64,000 nucleotides of DNA from Mytilus californianus (GCF_021869535.1 NW_026262701.1:46937278-47001277), one strand, 5' to 3'; shown: positions 1 through 14,700, counted from the stretch's first letter. Numbers and translations: made by a program. Notes: generated by a model not told the origin, from the letters alone.

Positions 1-1705
1 TTTACTTTTGATAAAGTTTAAACATTTTAGTCCTAGTATTTATACCATTTCTACAGAGGAACGTATGTTTAATGTGTGGTAAATTGCAAGACTAAGTGTA
101 AGTGATGCATTTTGTCCTGAAATGTGTGTTTTATTTTTTATTTTTTTTTTTTATTTAATGCTTTGTATTTTTCATGATTATTCCCCGCTTTTTGGCATAA
201 TTGGTTTCTTACATTTACGAGTTCTTTAATGCACCATTTTTATGAATAAAAGTAGACTCTTCTTCGCTTTTGACTGAATTGTTTTCTATGCATTTATAAA
301 ATCTTTAATATACCATTTGTATAAATAAATGGAAATGCGGTATACTCTAAAATGAGACAGCTAACCAGGATCAATATTTAAAGGTGAAAAACGTATCTAG
401 AGGTCTTCACCAATAGATAAGTGAAGCTTTATAAAGTTCTGATTCTAGATAATTTGTAGATATATTTAAAAGAGAATCCCAAGGTATTATCAACTATATA
501 TACGTATACTGTATATATGTGTCGGTGTACATTTGTTATGTGTTAAATCTGTATTAAAAAATCCCAATATTATCAATTACTATTTTAAATTGCTCCTTCA
601 AAATTCGCAATTAAGATAATTTTTCTGGTATAATTGTAACTAGAATTTCCGCTGTGTTTCAGGTGTCAGGCCACCATTTCACACACTCCAATTTAGAACA
701 TATGTAAAAGTATAGCCCTTCCCTGACAAAAAATAGTGCTTTTGTTGTCTTTGTTTACTTAAACTAACCAACAAATTTGCAGATATGGAACTTTTGATGA
801 AAGAAAAATATATTTAGACGATTGTGAGTCAAATTTTACTTGTCCATAAGTTTGCATTAAAAATTGAGGATTTATGCTCTCCATAGTTTATTTATTTAAG
901 ATTTCCCGAAAACAAGGGGTTATTTTTAGTAGTAGTTGCCTTCGGAACGCTGGTGTTTCACTACAAGACTTTAAACAGTGGTTGAAAATTAGCATGCAGA
1001 AAGGTGATACATGTACAATTTAGGATATACCTGGTTTCTATGACCTTAATGTAGATTATCCTTCTGACCTACACTTGTACTTTCGGTTAGACTGAAAAGC
1101 AAAGAAGAACTTTTAGGTTTTGATTATCAAAGGCACGATAAAATACAAACAAATAATCGATAGTCAGATTATCAGAATTTTCTCATGTATAAATTACAAA
1201 AAAAAACAGGATATGAAGCTGCACTGATACACCAAATCCCAAGCCTCAATTGTTATTTTAAAATTTTAATGTGCAGAAAATGTTCAAATTAAAATGTAGA
1301 GGCTTTTGTCTACACTGTGTTGTTTTTGTTGTTTTTGTTGTTTTTTCAATCATATTTGCTCTATCTCTACATCTGTTCATTTTTTCACGTGCGGTTTTTA
1401 TTTATTAGTTTCCATGTTAAGTACATATGTACCTCAAACATATACATAAAATATTGAAATGTAAATATTTAAGATCTCGGAGGTTACCTAGCAGTAGTAC
1501 TCTATGCAAAGTTACAAACAGTAATAGTTTTAAAGTCACAGATATTTCAATGCATCTAGGAAAACTACAATATCAAGTTAGTAAGCTACCCTGACACTCT
1601 GACAACAAAATGCACAATATATGCTGCACTTTTTAAAGCGCATAAGGTTAATAGTTCAAATTCGGGTCTAACCTCGAGACTAGTACAAACATTGCACTGT
1701 ATAAA
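1..1705. other. AT-rich non-coding DNA, no gene seen
   Basis: No credible exon or open frame stands out on either strand. The stretch is AT-rich with short homopolymers and a small TTGTTTTTG-type simple repeat near 1320-1345. It lies upstream of the unc-93-like gene. Distal promoter or 5' untranslated exons of that gene could be here, but nothing in the sequence identifies them. Confidence 0.5.
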
Positions 1706-1885
1706 AAGAAAAGTACATGTAAAGGGTGTACTTCGACAGACAATTTTCACAAGAAAAGTACATGTAAAAGGTGTACTTCGATAGACAATTTTCAAAAGAA
1801 AAGTACATGTAAAGGGTGTACTTTGACAGACTATTTTCACAAGAAAAGTACATGTAAAGGGAGTACTTTGACAGACAATTTTCAC
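1706..1885. repeat. 45-bp minisatellite, 4 copies
   Basis: Four units begin at 1706, 1751, 1796 and 1841, each opening with AAGAAAAGTACATGTAAAG and differing at a few positions. Because 45 is divisible by three, the array keeps open frames on both strands, with a 15-residue repeat on the minus strand. Those frames are by-products of the repeat and not genes. Confidence 0.9.
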
Positions 1886-3885
1886 AACTATTTTGTTCAT
1901 TCAAGTTCTGAGCAAGTCTCTTTTTGCAATTTAGCTGCATGTGTGATTATCAAACAATCCAAAAATAGGGAACAGAGCATTTTTTCTCAAATAGTACTTG
2001 GAAAACTAACTTGTGGTTTACCGACGGGACCAACGAAATGGCCAATCCCTTATCTCCTCTGGTGAAGATTTCTAGGGACCAATAAAATTTCCTACTTTGC
2101 TGAGGCCCAGTGTTTTACTTTTTTTTTTTGTTATCTACCCTTTCATGTGGCTTTAAGGAATGAAACAATGGTTTTTAAACGTTGCGACAATGCACAGTAC
2201 ATAATATCACTGTCTTATAGTGAAAAGGGTATTTATATTGATTATAGAAAAAATCTCTAAAAGTTGTATTAGTTTATCATGTTAACCCATGTTTTAAGTA
2301 TTATAAATCACGTTGGCGCAGCCGTTCTCGTGCTGCCAAGAAGATACCTCTGGTTTACTTCCGAACGTAATTTACTTTCTCTTCCTTTAAAACCCTTGTT
2401 ATAACTTCACAAAAATTTGATCGTACCAGTGCTATCTATTATAATGATTTTCTACGTAATTCCTACTAGTATATTTGACTGTGAATGATAGAAAGGCAAA
2501 ACACTGCAGTTAAGCTTAAATAATGACAACAAACATCATGGCGTTTATATCTTTTTTAACAGTATATTGTCTTTTTCAAATTATTTCTTTCAGTCTTTTA
2601 GATTTTTCAGATTCCTTTCAACTTATTATTATTTGAGGGGTGGAAGGACCTTCACTGGGACGTCGGGCCGGATTTGGCCTTTATTGTGACTGGCATTCGG
2701 GATTAACACTTATCGGCACTTGGGAATTTTTGATTATTTTTTTCTTGAATCGGGAAAGAATACTTTATTTTTTCTGGAAATCGTGATGACAACCCTCATA
2801 CCCTCCTCTAATGTTTATGTTGTTTTATTGTAAAATTTTTTCTGCAATATTACCTCCGAGTGCAATTTCTCTCCATATCTTACTGAAGATAGAAAATGAA
2901 AGGATATGGAGTAAATGTACATGGGACAAAATCGCAGACAATACATAGAAAACATAGAAAATTATCAATGAACAGGGCTTTTATTCCTGTTCTTCATCTT
3001 GACAGTTGATTTACTAAAGATAATCCAGACAGAAGAAGTTTGATTTCAAATAAACTTAAATCATCCATTCAGTCAGAGTTATGATGAATATCAATTGCTA
3101 TGTGTAAATGGTAGAAAATGTTTGAATCAAATATATTCATGTAGCTTTTTTTCTGCCATAATGCCAAAAAGGAAGGTGCGTCTGGATTGTTTTAAGGGAC
3201 GGCAGTTATCTTTTGCGACAATAATCTCTTCATTTTATCATTTTCCAATAAAATTCCTTCATCTTCGCATAAATTAATGTTTTATTTGCTCCACAAGAAA
3301 AATACAGTTCAAGAAAGAGTTTCATAATTACCAATACAATCACATCCAAGAAGAATAAATAAATTTCTGAACTTCCAAGAAAACTTCTAAGCTCGCCAGT
3401 ATAATGACGACGAACACTACATATAAGTTATTTTTTTGCGAAAAATACATATCACAATCATTCGAATTTACCAGATCTTATACAAGTCAATAATGATATT
3501 AATTTCGAAAATGAAATATTTTCCATTTTTACATATATGAACGAATCATCTTGAAAAATGTCCGTCAAGATGTATTAAAAAAAACCGTCAAAAATCACAT
3601 CCGTTACTTTGCTGAAGAGATACAGTCCAGCTCTAGAGATGTAAACTTCAGGTTGAAAGTGATTATGAATTTTAGCACTAATGATGTAAAGTCGTGCAAC
3701 ATGTATTCGATTTGGACAGTACGGGTCAAAAGGGGCTTTCAGGAACCAAAAGGGGAAGTTCCCTTGAACAAATGATCTGTATAAAATAAATCTCCGTTAT
3801 CCTCAACTCTGACCCCGCAAAAATAACACCATTCAGTGGTCTGAAGGGAAGCTTATCCAATATACCTAATTCGCAACTGACCATT
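1886..3885. other. AT-rich non-coding DNA, no gene seen
   Basis: Short open frames only, with no recognisable domain. Around 3545-3730 a frame reads SSSRDVNF-like residues that resemble, on the opposite strand, the 21-bp minisatellite at 4880-5067. It is probably a diverged relic of the same repeat. Confidence 0.45.
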
Positions 3886-4022
3886 ATTATAGGATTAAAC
3901 GCCTTTTTAAAGGAATTTATTGGTGTATAAACTCGACCAATTCACTCACAAACAAATAAAAGTCCGAAGGTCCAGTTTATACACCAATAAATTCCTTTAA
4001 AAAGGCGTTTAATCCTTATAAT
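3886..4022. mobile_element. Foldback (MITE-like) element with ~48-bp inverted arms
   Basis: The left arm (3886-3934) and right arm (about 3973-4022) are reverse complements over roughly 48 bp. They are anchored by GGATTAAACGCCTTTTTAAA on the left and its complement on the right, and a ~40-bp loop separates them. The left arm lacks one base present in the right. There is no coding capacity. The shape fits a short non-autonomous DNA transposon; a target duplication is not clear. Confidence 0.75.
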
Positions 4023-4535
4023 TCTTTAATTCTTTAAATTGGAGACAAGGAATTTATTTTTCCACACTCATAACCTCTTTCACACGTAAATTGTATAATT
4101 ATGTCATTGAATTAGCCTGGCGCATGAGTATATTTATTTGTTAAAGCAAAAGTATGCACTCCATGAAATTTGCTATCTGATAAGAAATAAACTACAAAAA
4201 ATCATAATATCATTCAAATGAATGTTTTGTGTTTATCATTTAATTTAATGATTAACGCGAAGTGAAAATAAATATTTTAAACGTCGAGCCGGATTAATTG
4301 TGTAATTATCGTCGCCATCTTGTTTACATTGGTTACAAAAAGAAGTTCGGTAATATGCAAATCATATAAGAATTATTGATTCATAGGGACTGTCGGGGGA
4401 AAATATGTATGTCAATTAGTATGTATGGTCAAACACTGCAAACCCCTAAGAAAAACACTCGATGGTCGGATATGAAACCTATAAATATATTTTAATTGCG
4501 AAAAACGTTATTTTTTTTTAGAATTCAAATCCCAT

Positions 4536-4803
4536 AAGGGAGCTACCATTTGATTTTTATGGGGGGCTAGGATGAAAAATGTTGTCCTGCCTATTTATTT
4601 TTCCCTCTTTTTGGTCCTGCCTTTTTATTTTTCACTCTATTCGGTCCTGCCTTTTTTTTTTTTAGTTTATCCTGACTTTTTTTTTTGCAAATAATCTCAT
4701 CCTGCCTTTTTTTACTCAAAACTCCTGTCTTGCCTATTTTTTTCAAATTTCATCCTAGCCCCCCCCCCCCCCCCCCCCATAAAAATCAAATGGTAGCTCC
4801 CTA
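4536..4803. mobile_element. Foldback element with G/C-tract arms and tandem core
   Basis: Inverted arms share GGGAGCTACCATTTGATTTT followed by TATG(n)CTAGGATGAAA. The left arm has six G and the right arm has twenty C (4759-4778), so the tract has changed length in one arm. The core holds four or five diverged ~35-bp units built on GGTCCTGCC plus a T-rich run. A related structure lies at 45011-45312. Confidence 0.75.
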
Positions 4804-4879
4804 AGGACTATTTGAGACCACAAGGATTTGTCATTTACTATGTACTAGTAGAAACACTGCCTGCAATTCATTCGTTTTA

Positions 4880-5067
4880 CATCTTTGCATCTAGAGTTTA
4901 AATCATCAGAAATGGGGTTTGAATCTTCAGCGTTGGAGTTTACATCTCTAGCGTTGGATTTTATATCTCCAGCACTTGAATTTACATTTTCAGGTCTGAA
5001 CTTTACATTTTCAGAGCTGGACTTTATATTTTCAGAGTAGGACTTAACACTTTCAGAGCTTGAGTTC
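4880..5067. repeat. 21-bp minisatellite, about 9 diverged units
   Basis: Units of the form GCGTTGGAGTTTACATCTCTA recur every 21 bp with heavy divergence, ending about 90 bp before the acceptor of the first recognised unc-93-like exon. The minus strand stays open because the period is a multiple of three, giving an S/E/N-rich heptad-like peptide. I regard that frame as an artefact of the repeat. Confidence 0.7.
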
Positions 5068-5160
5068 AAATCTTCATTAACTATCTATTCTTTTTCAACA
5101 AATTATTATTATTACTATTGCTAAATAAGTATTTTGCTTATTTGGATTTTGTCATTTCAG

Positions 5161-5730
5161 ATTTGAACACGGAGGAAAAATCTAAGGAGGAAAGAATGGA
5201 AAAGCAGAACGGTGGTAATCCAATAAACCCTCCGCCCCCATACAGTATGGACACGTCTACTGGAAACACTAAAACACCCCCAATGGGAACGAGGACAATT
5301 CTCAAAAATGTTCTTGTTGTCAGTATTGGATTTATGTTTCTATTTACTTCATTCCAGTCTCTATCAAATCTCCAAAGTACATTAAACAAAGAGGAAGGAC
5401 TTGGAACAGGTGGATTGTCTATCGTTTATGGCGCCCTTGTAGTTTCATGTATGCTGTTTCCATCTTTTGTTATCGCACACCTTGGATGTAAATGGACTGT
5501 GGCATTATCGATGTTGTGTTATATTGCCTATATGGCATTTAACTTTTATGCCGTATGGGAAACCATTATACCAGCTTCCATTATTGTTGGATTAGGCGCA
5601 GCCACATTATGGTCGGCTAAGTGTGCATATCTTACTCAAATTGCTGTGTGGTATGCTAAATTGACAGGTGCAACAGAAGATGACGTCATAAATAGATTTT
5701 TCGGTTTCTTCTTCATGATATTTCAAACAA
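5161..5730 (+). CDS. unc93a: unc93a-like exon 1 (first coding exon)
   Basis: The exon is preceded by TTTTGTCATTTCAG ending at 5160 and followed by the donor GTAAGT at 5731. Bases 5161-5195 are probably 5' UTR. Coding from 5196 gives a proline-rich cytosolic tail (PPPPY) and membrane segments 1-4 plus the start of segment 5. It ends in phase 1 inside a serine codon. Confidence 0.92.
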
Positions 5731-8700
5731 GTAAGTCAAGTTTCATTATTGACTGACTTAAACCGGTTTGAAGACACTGTTAAAATATTAGACATGGTTG
5801 AGGAGCATAACGCAGTTTTCAATTTTCATATGTTTGATGTTTGTATATATTGCAAAAAATTGTCCCAGAATGCAAATTTTCAGGTTTTTAAACATCGAAA
5901 TGTCTAGTCTTTAAAGGTGAAAATATCAAATCATTGATTACGTAACATGTTACATTCGGTCATAAATATCGAAGTTTAGATGAATATGTAAATGTTATAT
6001 GACAAGTAATTGCACTTTTGCGTCGTCAAGTAAAACGTTCACAACCATAATGATTTTTTTTTAAAGAATTCAAGGTCAGGTTGTTTTTAATACATTTACT
6101 TGAAGATTTCCGTTTTCTATATAAGATTCGATCTTCAAGAGAAAACACACCTAATAAAGTGTATGTGCGACATTATTCCAACGACTGGGAAATAATACTA
6201 AGTAATGTATGTAAGGTAGATTGGGTGTCTTTTTCTGAACCGTTGACATCCCTTCTGTTCATGTGGCAAAAATACTTCTTTGTTTTAAAAATATTGTACC
6301 AAGTATCATTCAATATACAACAAAAAACATAGAACTTGAAATTGAAAAAATAAATTATCAATAATTTAAGTGTCGTAAAGTATATCTAAACTTTTCAGAT
6401 AAAATCCATTTAAAATCAAGGGCAGATAATTATACTGAATTTTATTCATCGTAACAGCTAGCGTAAATGATAAGCTCACGCAGTGGAGTAACACCAAGCG
6501 GCACCCTTCATTCGACTATTTAGTATCGCTACGCTGTTTCCGGAAGGCAAATGTGTGGATATTATTCACACATTACGTAATAACTCGTGATGCCGTCCTT
6601 CAAATCTTGGAACGTGTTTCCCAACATACGTTGTTCTAGATTAATAACAGACATTAGAAGACTCGTATGACATCATTAAGATACATTTGTGTACTTTTAA
6701 TAAAATTTAACAATTAAATTATGGCTTTCAATATCCAACTAGCACAAATAAACTGAATAAATAATATTAAACTTGCAGAAACCTGATCTTAAATGTGTTT
6801 GTAGAATGTCTTTTCTAATGGTGACTTTAATATATTTAGGTCAGATTTGGGGGAATTTAATCTCTTCAACAGTGTTTGCGGTAACGCCAGGGAATACCAC
6901 AGAAGATCTAGAGTCATGTGGGTCAAATTTTGATCCTACTGCACCAACAGGAAATAATTCTAACTTGGATAGACCGGATGATACAAAGGTTTGTGAAAAC
7001 TTCACCGTCGTCATATTTGTTGGTGATAATATAAATCTAAATTAAGTTAAACGCAATAAGTATTTTCGATTTTATTTTGAAATATCTTTCGCAAATGAAT
7101 TAAAAAATGCTGCTGTATTATTGGAATATTACAGTCTTAAATTATTCTTCTTTGTCCACACTTTATTACTGTACATGTGGACGCTGACTCTTCACAAAGT
7201 GATTTAGGTGGATTTCTGAATTTGTTATGCAGCGGAAACATGAATTTGTACGTTTTATAAAGGTGGTCTTTTATGTCAATGACGATTAAGGTATTATGAT
7301 AGTACAACAATCATTTTATGATTCCAAAATTTGCAATTAGCTTAAATAAAATGGAATCATTTATAGATAATGGAATGTGGATTAATAATACAATTAGGTT
7401 AGAATACTTTCGCAAAACTTTTCAAATATACCGGGCTTATAATTTTGTGCGCATTTCGTCTACAAAAGACTCACCAGTGACGCTCGCACCAAAAAAGTCA
7501 AACGACCTAATAAAGTACGAAGTTGAAGAACATCGAGGGCCAAAAATTCACAAAAGATCACAAAAGAGGGGGAATAAGCTTAACATATACAAATCCATAA
7601 TATGAACAATGAACACTGCCATTTCCTGGGTCTTGATATCTTTATCTTAAACGGGAAGCTTAATCCCAAAATTAACGATAAAAGAGTTGATTTTTCATTT
7701 CCTACTGTTAATTATCAATTTTTAGATGGTGAAGTTCCCTTGTCACCATCTTATGGTGTTTATATATCCCAACTTGTTCGATTCGCTCGTGTATGTAACA
7801 ACGTATTTGATTTAACCGAAAGAAATCTCTGTATCACTGAAAAATTATTACACCAAGGTTTTCGATATCACAAACATTTACTAAATTTTATCATCGGTAC
7901 AAGGACATCATTCGTAAATATAAATCAGCTTGCAGACATCTCATACGTTCGGGTATTTCACATCTAATCTGTAATGGTAATATTCTATACAAAGCACAAA
8001 AATGTCGTCATTTTTCACCTCAAAAGCTAATAAAACCTTTAAACAGACTCGTTCAGAAGAGATATAGTTACGATACTGTTGTCAGGCCATTAAAGATGGC
8101 ATGTTTTGGAATTAACATTGATTCACTCATAAGGTCTTTGCATCGGAAATAAACACATTTATCCAAAAACCAGTTGTTGGCATGATATGGGTTTTGTTCT
8201 TCTCGTATATTTTATGATGTTATGATACTAAACCCCCAACGGGAGGAATTGTGCTTGATGTTGATATGATGAAGACATAATTTTTCAATCAGTTTAATTG
8301 AGGTCTGGAGCTGGCATGGCAGTAACAGCTAGTAGTCCTTTGTTAATTTATGTATCATTGTCATTTTGCTTAGTTCCTTCTGTTACCTATTCTGATTTCG
8401 GACTCGGTTTTCTTTTGAAATGAGTTTTACTGTGTGTATTGATGTGCGTTCGATTATTCTACATTGGCTAGAGGTATAGGGGGAGGGTTGAGATCTCACA
8501 AAACATATTTAACCCTACATGAGTATACTAACACTGTTTTCTCGTATTGTTAATTGACATCAGAAATGATGGAGATCTGAAACAATAAATCAGTCAATTA
8601 ATAATTATCATATGGATATTCCTCTATCCCTCCACAAGTCATTGGTGTGTCTATTTGAAATATAACTATGACTGATGCTGAGACAATGACACACCAGCGG

Positions 8701-11700
8701 GTGCCAAAAGAACTGTTGCGTGAGTTGTAAGTAATGCTGCAACCACAACAGCGTCGAGATCATCTGTGTCATATTGACCATCCGGTACTGGGCACTTCAC
8801 TGCAGGCATGTTGTAATGTTACGTCAATAATTCTCAAAAGTGTTGAGACATCTCAATCATAAATGATTATAACACTGTTTTCTCATAACTTGAGTTGACA
8901 TCAGAAATGATGGAGATCTGAAACAATAAATCAATCAATTAATAATAATCACATGGATATTTCTCTAAACCCCGCCGCATTTTTTGCGCCTGTCCTAAGT
9001 CAGGAGCCTCTGGCCTTTATTAATCTTGTATGGTTTTTTTTAATTTTGGTTCATTTATATGTTTCGGAGTCTAGTACACATTTTTGTTTAGGAGCCAGCT
9101 GAAGCCCGCCTCCGGGTGCTGGATTTTCTCGCTGTGTAGAAGACCCATTGGTGACCTTGGGCTGTTTTCTGTTCTTTGGTCGGGTTGTTGTCTCTTTTAC
9201 ACATTCCCCGTTTCTATTCTCAATTTTACCAGTTGAATATAAGCATACGTTTTCGTCCATGTCTCCAATGTAACACAACCATACTTTGTTTTCAAACAAG
9301 AGATAAATAAACAATAAACTGATGTTCAAAACTTGTAAACCCATTTTAATTTCAGACCAAGATAAACAAAAGATTAGGGACGCACATGCATTTTAAATAA
9401 TGGTAGACAGAGTACACCGACAGGGTCAAAGTCTCCAGTTTGCATGCATCACGCGAATCAAAACTCCGTCAGAATGTTATGATAGATGCAATCGACAAAT
9501 TTCCAGTTCAGTCGATTATTCCAGTATTTTAAGCTTTAAGACATTGCAAAAACGTTTGTAATGAGTTAAGACATCTCGTATCGTTTAACCAATTCGTCAT
9601 GGTGACCACAAAAATTGTGCAGTCTCCTCTTAGTCGTTTTTCCTTGGAACCTTAATGGAAGAGTTTATGTGTAAGGAGCACTTCCATGTTAAATGTAACA
9701 ATGCGTAAGGCTCAACTGAGATCTACAATCGCCATGCAATGAAACAAAGGGTATTTTAATGCTCAGAAATGAGAAGGTTACAGCGGTAAAACTGCTATTC
9801 AGACGTCTATCATAAATCTTAGTGTGAAGTCGTCTATCTGTATCATTTCTAGAAAGATGTTTAGATAATGAAGCAGTTCTGGTAGTTTCTTTACTGTCGT
9901 TAACTTCAACATCACTGGGATATGATTTTTCGTAACTTACAACCATAAATTTGTATTTTGGATTCAAAAAGAGTATGACATCTTTATATGTTTAATGAAG
10001 TTTTTGGTACCCAATATAAATAATGGAAATGTTTATCCATTGTTACGTTAGTATTAAAGTAGGGATGGACAGACTTGTGGTTTTCTATCATCTTCTCTTT
10101 GGTGAATTATGTAGGTGTGTATGTGACTTATGGTTTTTCTATCATCTTCTCTTTTGTGAATTATGTAGGTGTGTATGTAAGAATCTCAAAATTGCTGTAA
10201 ATTCCAAGTTTGTAAAGCAATACAAATAATGCTACATTATAAAACCAATATCGTATGAGGCTTTGTCGGCTGGAACATCAAAATGTTTATCGTAAGGATA
10301 GATAAATCAACCACAACCTCCTGCTTCTTCAAAGAGTAAAAACCAGTTTTCTCATAGTATGTATTAGCTTTTAAATGCGCTTCTGAATGCATAAGTATTT
10401 CTCTTAAAATTTGATGTACGTTAGATCCCTGTTCAAAGAGCATCTGCTTTTATTCCCAATTTTTTTAAAGGTTTCGTGTTGATCAATATATTTATTTTTA
10501 TATGTTGGTTTACAATTTTTGTCTGCAATTTTTTTTTTTGACTATAGAATCACAACAGCGTCTAGATCATCATTATGACTTCAATACCGCATATGAAAGT
10601 GTATTATCTGTTAATTTTGGTGTCAACCTTTAAAATCAAACTCGAAACAAGTTTTTGAACGATACAACATAAGTCCAATATATTTTGATAATTTGAAGTT
10701 GATCAAGAAAAGAACGATTACAACAACCGAAACTAATCTATACATTATAGATTATATTTGTACTTCCTTGTCTTTGAAATATTTATTAGTTCTTATAATT
10801 ACCTATTAGTCATCACTAGTCCTGGGTGATCCAATGATTGAAAATCGGAAAGTCCAAGGTAGCACTATTCAAGTATTACAGATGGCAGATACATTTAAGG
10901 TTGATTCAATAAATTACATATAAATATTCTAATTTACAAAAGATTTCGGGGAAATTGGAAGGACGCTTATATAACAAAAGTGTTAAAGATTATTTATCCC
11001 TAAACGTTATTGAAACCTGAGGATACTTTGACAACAGTCCGATCCTCCTGGCTCACATTTGCGTTGATCTGAACAAGGAGTTCCGTTTATGCCCAGCTGA
11101 ATCTTGGCTCGACCATGGCTAAGTGTACAATGAAAAGAATTTATATGGTTCTATCTTAGCTAAATGTGCTATAAATAGAATTTTCTTTACAAATTTTTGG
11201 CTCGTATACTTTAGTTGGCACCTTCGGTGAACATTGGTACAGCTAAGGTAAATCGATTTCATTTCAATGAATTATCTCGTCATGACGAAAGTTGAAGAAT
11301 ACGAGACATAGAAATGCTAATTCAGTGGCGACGGTGACGGCGCTTATTTTTTGTAAAAAGATTTATGTTTCAGAATGTTAAAGACCTAGCTGGATGCTTC
11401 ATAGTTTAGGACACACGAAATCTATAATGTTTTAATTTTATTGTATATTTATGTAAAGATGTTCCGTTTGTCATACTAGTATTTCTATTGACTGTACTTG
11501 ACGAATTTTCCTGTTTCAGTGACAGCTTAAAAACTGTTTAGTTTTTGCTACTTTAATTTCTAACTTGTTTCATGGGTCTGTGATCAGTTAACATTTTTGT
11601 GGTTAAGTTCATTGAGTCAACTTTATTTGTATGGAATGATTGTAAGATGTACATGTCGGTCTTGTCTTTTATTTGACATTGACCTCATTTTCATAGTTTA

Positions 11701-14700
11701 TTGGTCAATGTTGAGTTTTTGTGGTTTGACCTGTTTTTCAGACATTAAGGTCATATATATTTGGGGTTTAGAATGATTGTAAGGTGAACGAGTCAGTCTT
11801 GCAGAGTTCATCGACCTTTCTCTCATTTTCATTGTTCATCGGAAAATGTACAATTTTAATGGTTAAGTCCATTTCCCAGATACTATAAACAATATGCCAA
11901 CTATTATTGGTATGTTGAACGATTGCTAGGTGTTACTGTCTGTTGGAAGAGTTCCCCTGACCTTGACTTACTTTCCTTGAATCATTTATCAATGTTAACT
12001 TTTTAAGTCTTTCACGGATACAAGAATGAAAAGGTCAACTATATTTGGTGTATGGGATAATGGTAGGGAGTACATGACCGACTGGCAGGTTTCATTTGAC
12101 CTTGACCTTATTTTTATGATTTATGATGTAATATTAAGATATGTGGTTTGGTCTGTTTTCAAGAAGCTATAAGTAATAGATCAACTGCATTTGTTGTATT
12201 GAATGATTGTAAAGTGTCAATAATCGTTTAAATGGATCATTAATAATGTTTAATTCATTTGATACAGATTGTTTGGCGAGTCTTGAACTTCTGGAAGCAA
12301 TTGATTCTTTAAGAAATGTATACAACAACCCATCTGCTATTTAAGTTGTCTGTAATGGCGTCTTAGATCAGACACCGGCTCGATATATAAACCCTCTGTA
12401 ACGGCGTTTAAGATCAGACACCGGCTCGATATATAAACCCTCTGTAACGGCGTTTAAGATCAGACACCGGCTAGATATATAAACTCTCGGTAATGGCGTT
12501 TAAGATCAGACACCGGTTAGATATATAAACTACCAACTATTTGCAATGTATTTAATGCTTTGACTTGACATTCTTTATAATGATCAATTACAGGTATACA
12601 CACTGTGTGGTATTTATGTTGGCTGTGCTGTTATGGCGTTTATTATCATTGCAACACTTCTTGACAAGATTACTCTGGATAAAAAGCAACAAGGAGGGGA
12701 TGGTAAAATATCACCTACATTGTTCCTGTCAACATTCAAGCATTGGTGGGGTTCAACGCCACAGAAGCTTCTAACATTCTTAACCATCTATAGTGGTATT
12801 GAGCAAGCATTTATAACAGGCGATTACACTAAGGTATTAAACGTCTGTAGAGAACGTATCTAAAGATGACAATTAAAGGAAATCGTACCATAAAATTAAC
12901 TTGATGTCAACAGCAACCAGGAGGCAAACACATTTGTAATAAAATTTCGGTAAACTTCGAATTGTTTTTAAAAATTGTTGATAAATCATGCATTTAATAT
13001 ATGAATATGACAGAAATATCTAACCTTATATATATTCCCTTATTTTACCTCAATTCAAATTTGGCACGATACATTACATAAACAACTGTATGTACTCACG
13101 GTTCGTTTAGATATAAAGGGTAGGTGCGATAATGACCCTATCTGGAAATATGTTAATTATATGAAAATAACAAGTGTTCAAGTTGATGCATGAATGTTTG
13201 GGAAAGGAATGAAGATCATTTTTTGTCTGCCCTTTCTTATAAAGCATTGAAATTTACACACAAAATAAGTCAACATAGATATGTTGCTGAAAGTATACAA
13301 AATTGTCTGGCTATCAACCACATTAATTTTTAGGAAATACAAAACGCAGAGTTTGACAAAGTAGACCTTCAAGTCATATAGTTTATCTGTAACAAAGTGT
13401 ATAAGATTACAAGTTAGGATTACGCATGCGTTTAATATATGCATACTTCAGTGTAGATATTCTTTAATCTCACCTCATTTTTAAATGTTGTACGATCGTT
13501 AAAGACAAAAACAAAAGTTTGTTTTAAGAATTCTTTCGAGTCAAGGGGTAAGTGTAATAAACATTATGTTAATTATATCAAAATAAGAAGTGTTCGAGTG
13601 ATGCATGAACATTTGTGAAAGAAAAATAGATGATTTTTGTCATCTGTCCTTATTATTAAGCATTGAAATTAACACACAAAATAAGTTAAAGTAGACATTT
13701 TGGTCAAAGTTGACACAGTCGCTTGGATATGAACCACATTTATATTGTTGAAACACTAGAACGCATATTTCGACAAAGTAAATCGTCAAGTCATAATGTT
13801 GAAAGTTCTTTTGTCGAAACATTCGCTGTATGCTTCTGTTCCAAACTTAAGTGGAAATTTGCATGCTTTAAAAATATATAAATTTATACAATTTGTTGGA
13901 CCATAGACAATAATGCTTAAATTAAGTAATATAAATATATATGTGGTTACTATAAGTAACAGATTTGGGTCTTATCGAACCTACCCCTTTAACGATTTAC
14001 CTTATAAATGATGCATCTTTCAAGAGAAACTCATAAAAGGAATGATACCGGATGCGTTGACAGAGTAAGAATCGCCTGTTATGCACGCATTACCCGCCAT
14101 GGGAATCCATATTCAGTCAAGATGTCACGATTGGCAGACCACAATATGTGTATGTCGCTAGTGAAATGAGACACAGACACATCGTTAACATCTTTTATTA
14201 TATAGACTGAGCATGCATGACTGTAACGTATTAATTTAGAAAAAATAGTAATCGCAGGAATCATTAAGATTATTATGATTGTAAAACAGCAGTTTAATTT
14301 GTTATTACGCATGATGGAAATCCGTTATGTTCTATAACATTTAAGCCTCTAAAATAAAGTACAAAATCTAGAAATGTGGTTGAAAAAAATATTTTTTGAC
14401 AAATAAGAAATATCTTTCTTTGAAATGATAAAGCTTATCAATCCATTTTGTGTTTCCTATTTTTTATCCTTTGTCTTAAATACGAACGTCATGCTAATTG
14501 ATTTTAAAACACTTTCAGTCCTACATTAGCTGTGCAATTGGGATATGGAACGTGGGTTATGTTATGATCTGTTATGGTGTAGTGGATGCTATTTGTTCGT
14601 TCGCTTTTGGAAGACTGGTACAGTTTGTTGGTCATGCACCTTTTTTCCTTCTTGGTAAGATATCTGAAATGCAATTAATTATTGTGCTTATGAGAAAAGA

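Noticed and set aside
1586-2065. Frames on both strands with repeated VKIVCQSTPFTCTFL-like peptides
   Set aside because: Produced by the 45-bp minisatellite; both strands stay open because the period is a multiple of three.
4845-5069. Ser/Glu/Asn-rich minus-strand frame
   Set aside because: It is the 21-bp minisatellite read through; no evidence of expression.
9051-9344. Minus-strand frame with a CVKETTTRPKNRKQPKVT peptide
   Set aside because: It lies in the CTCCGGGTGC repeat family; similar peptides appear at the other repeat copies (for example 24944-25153).
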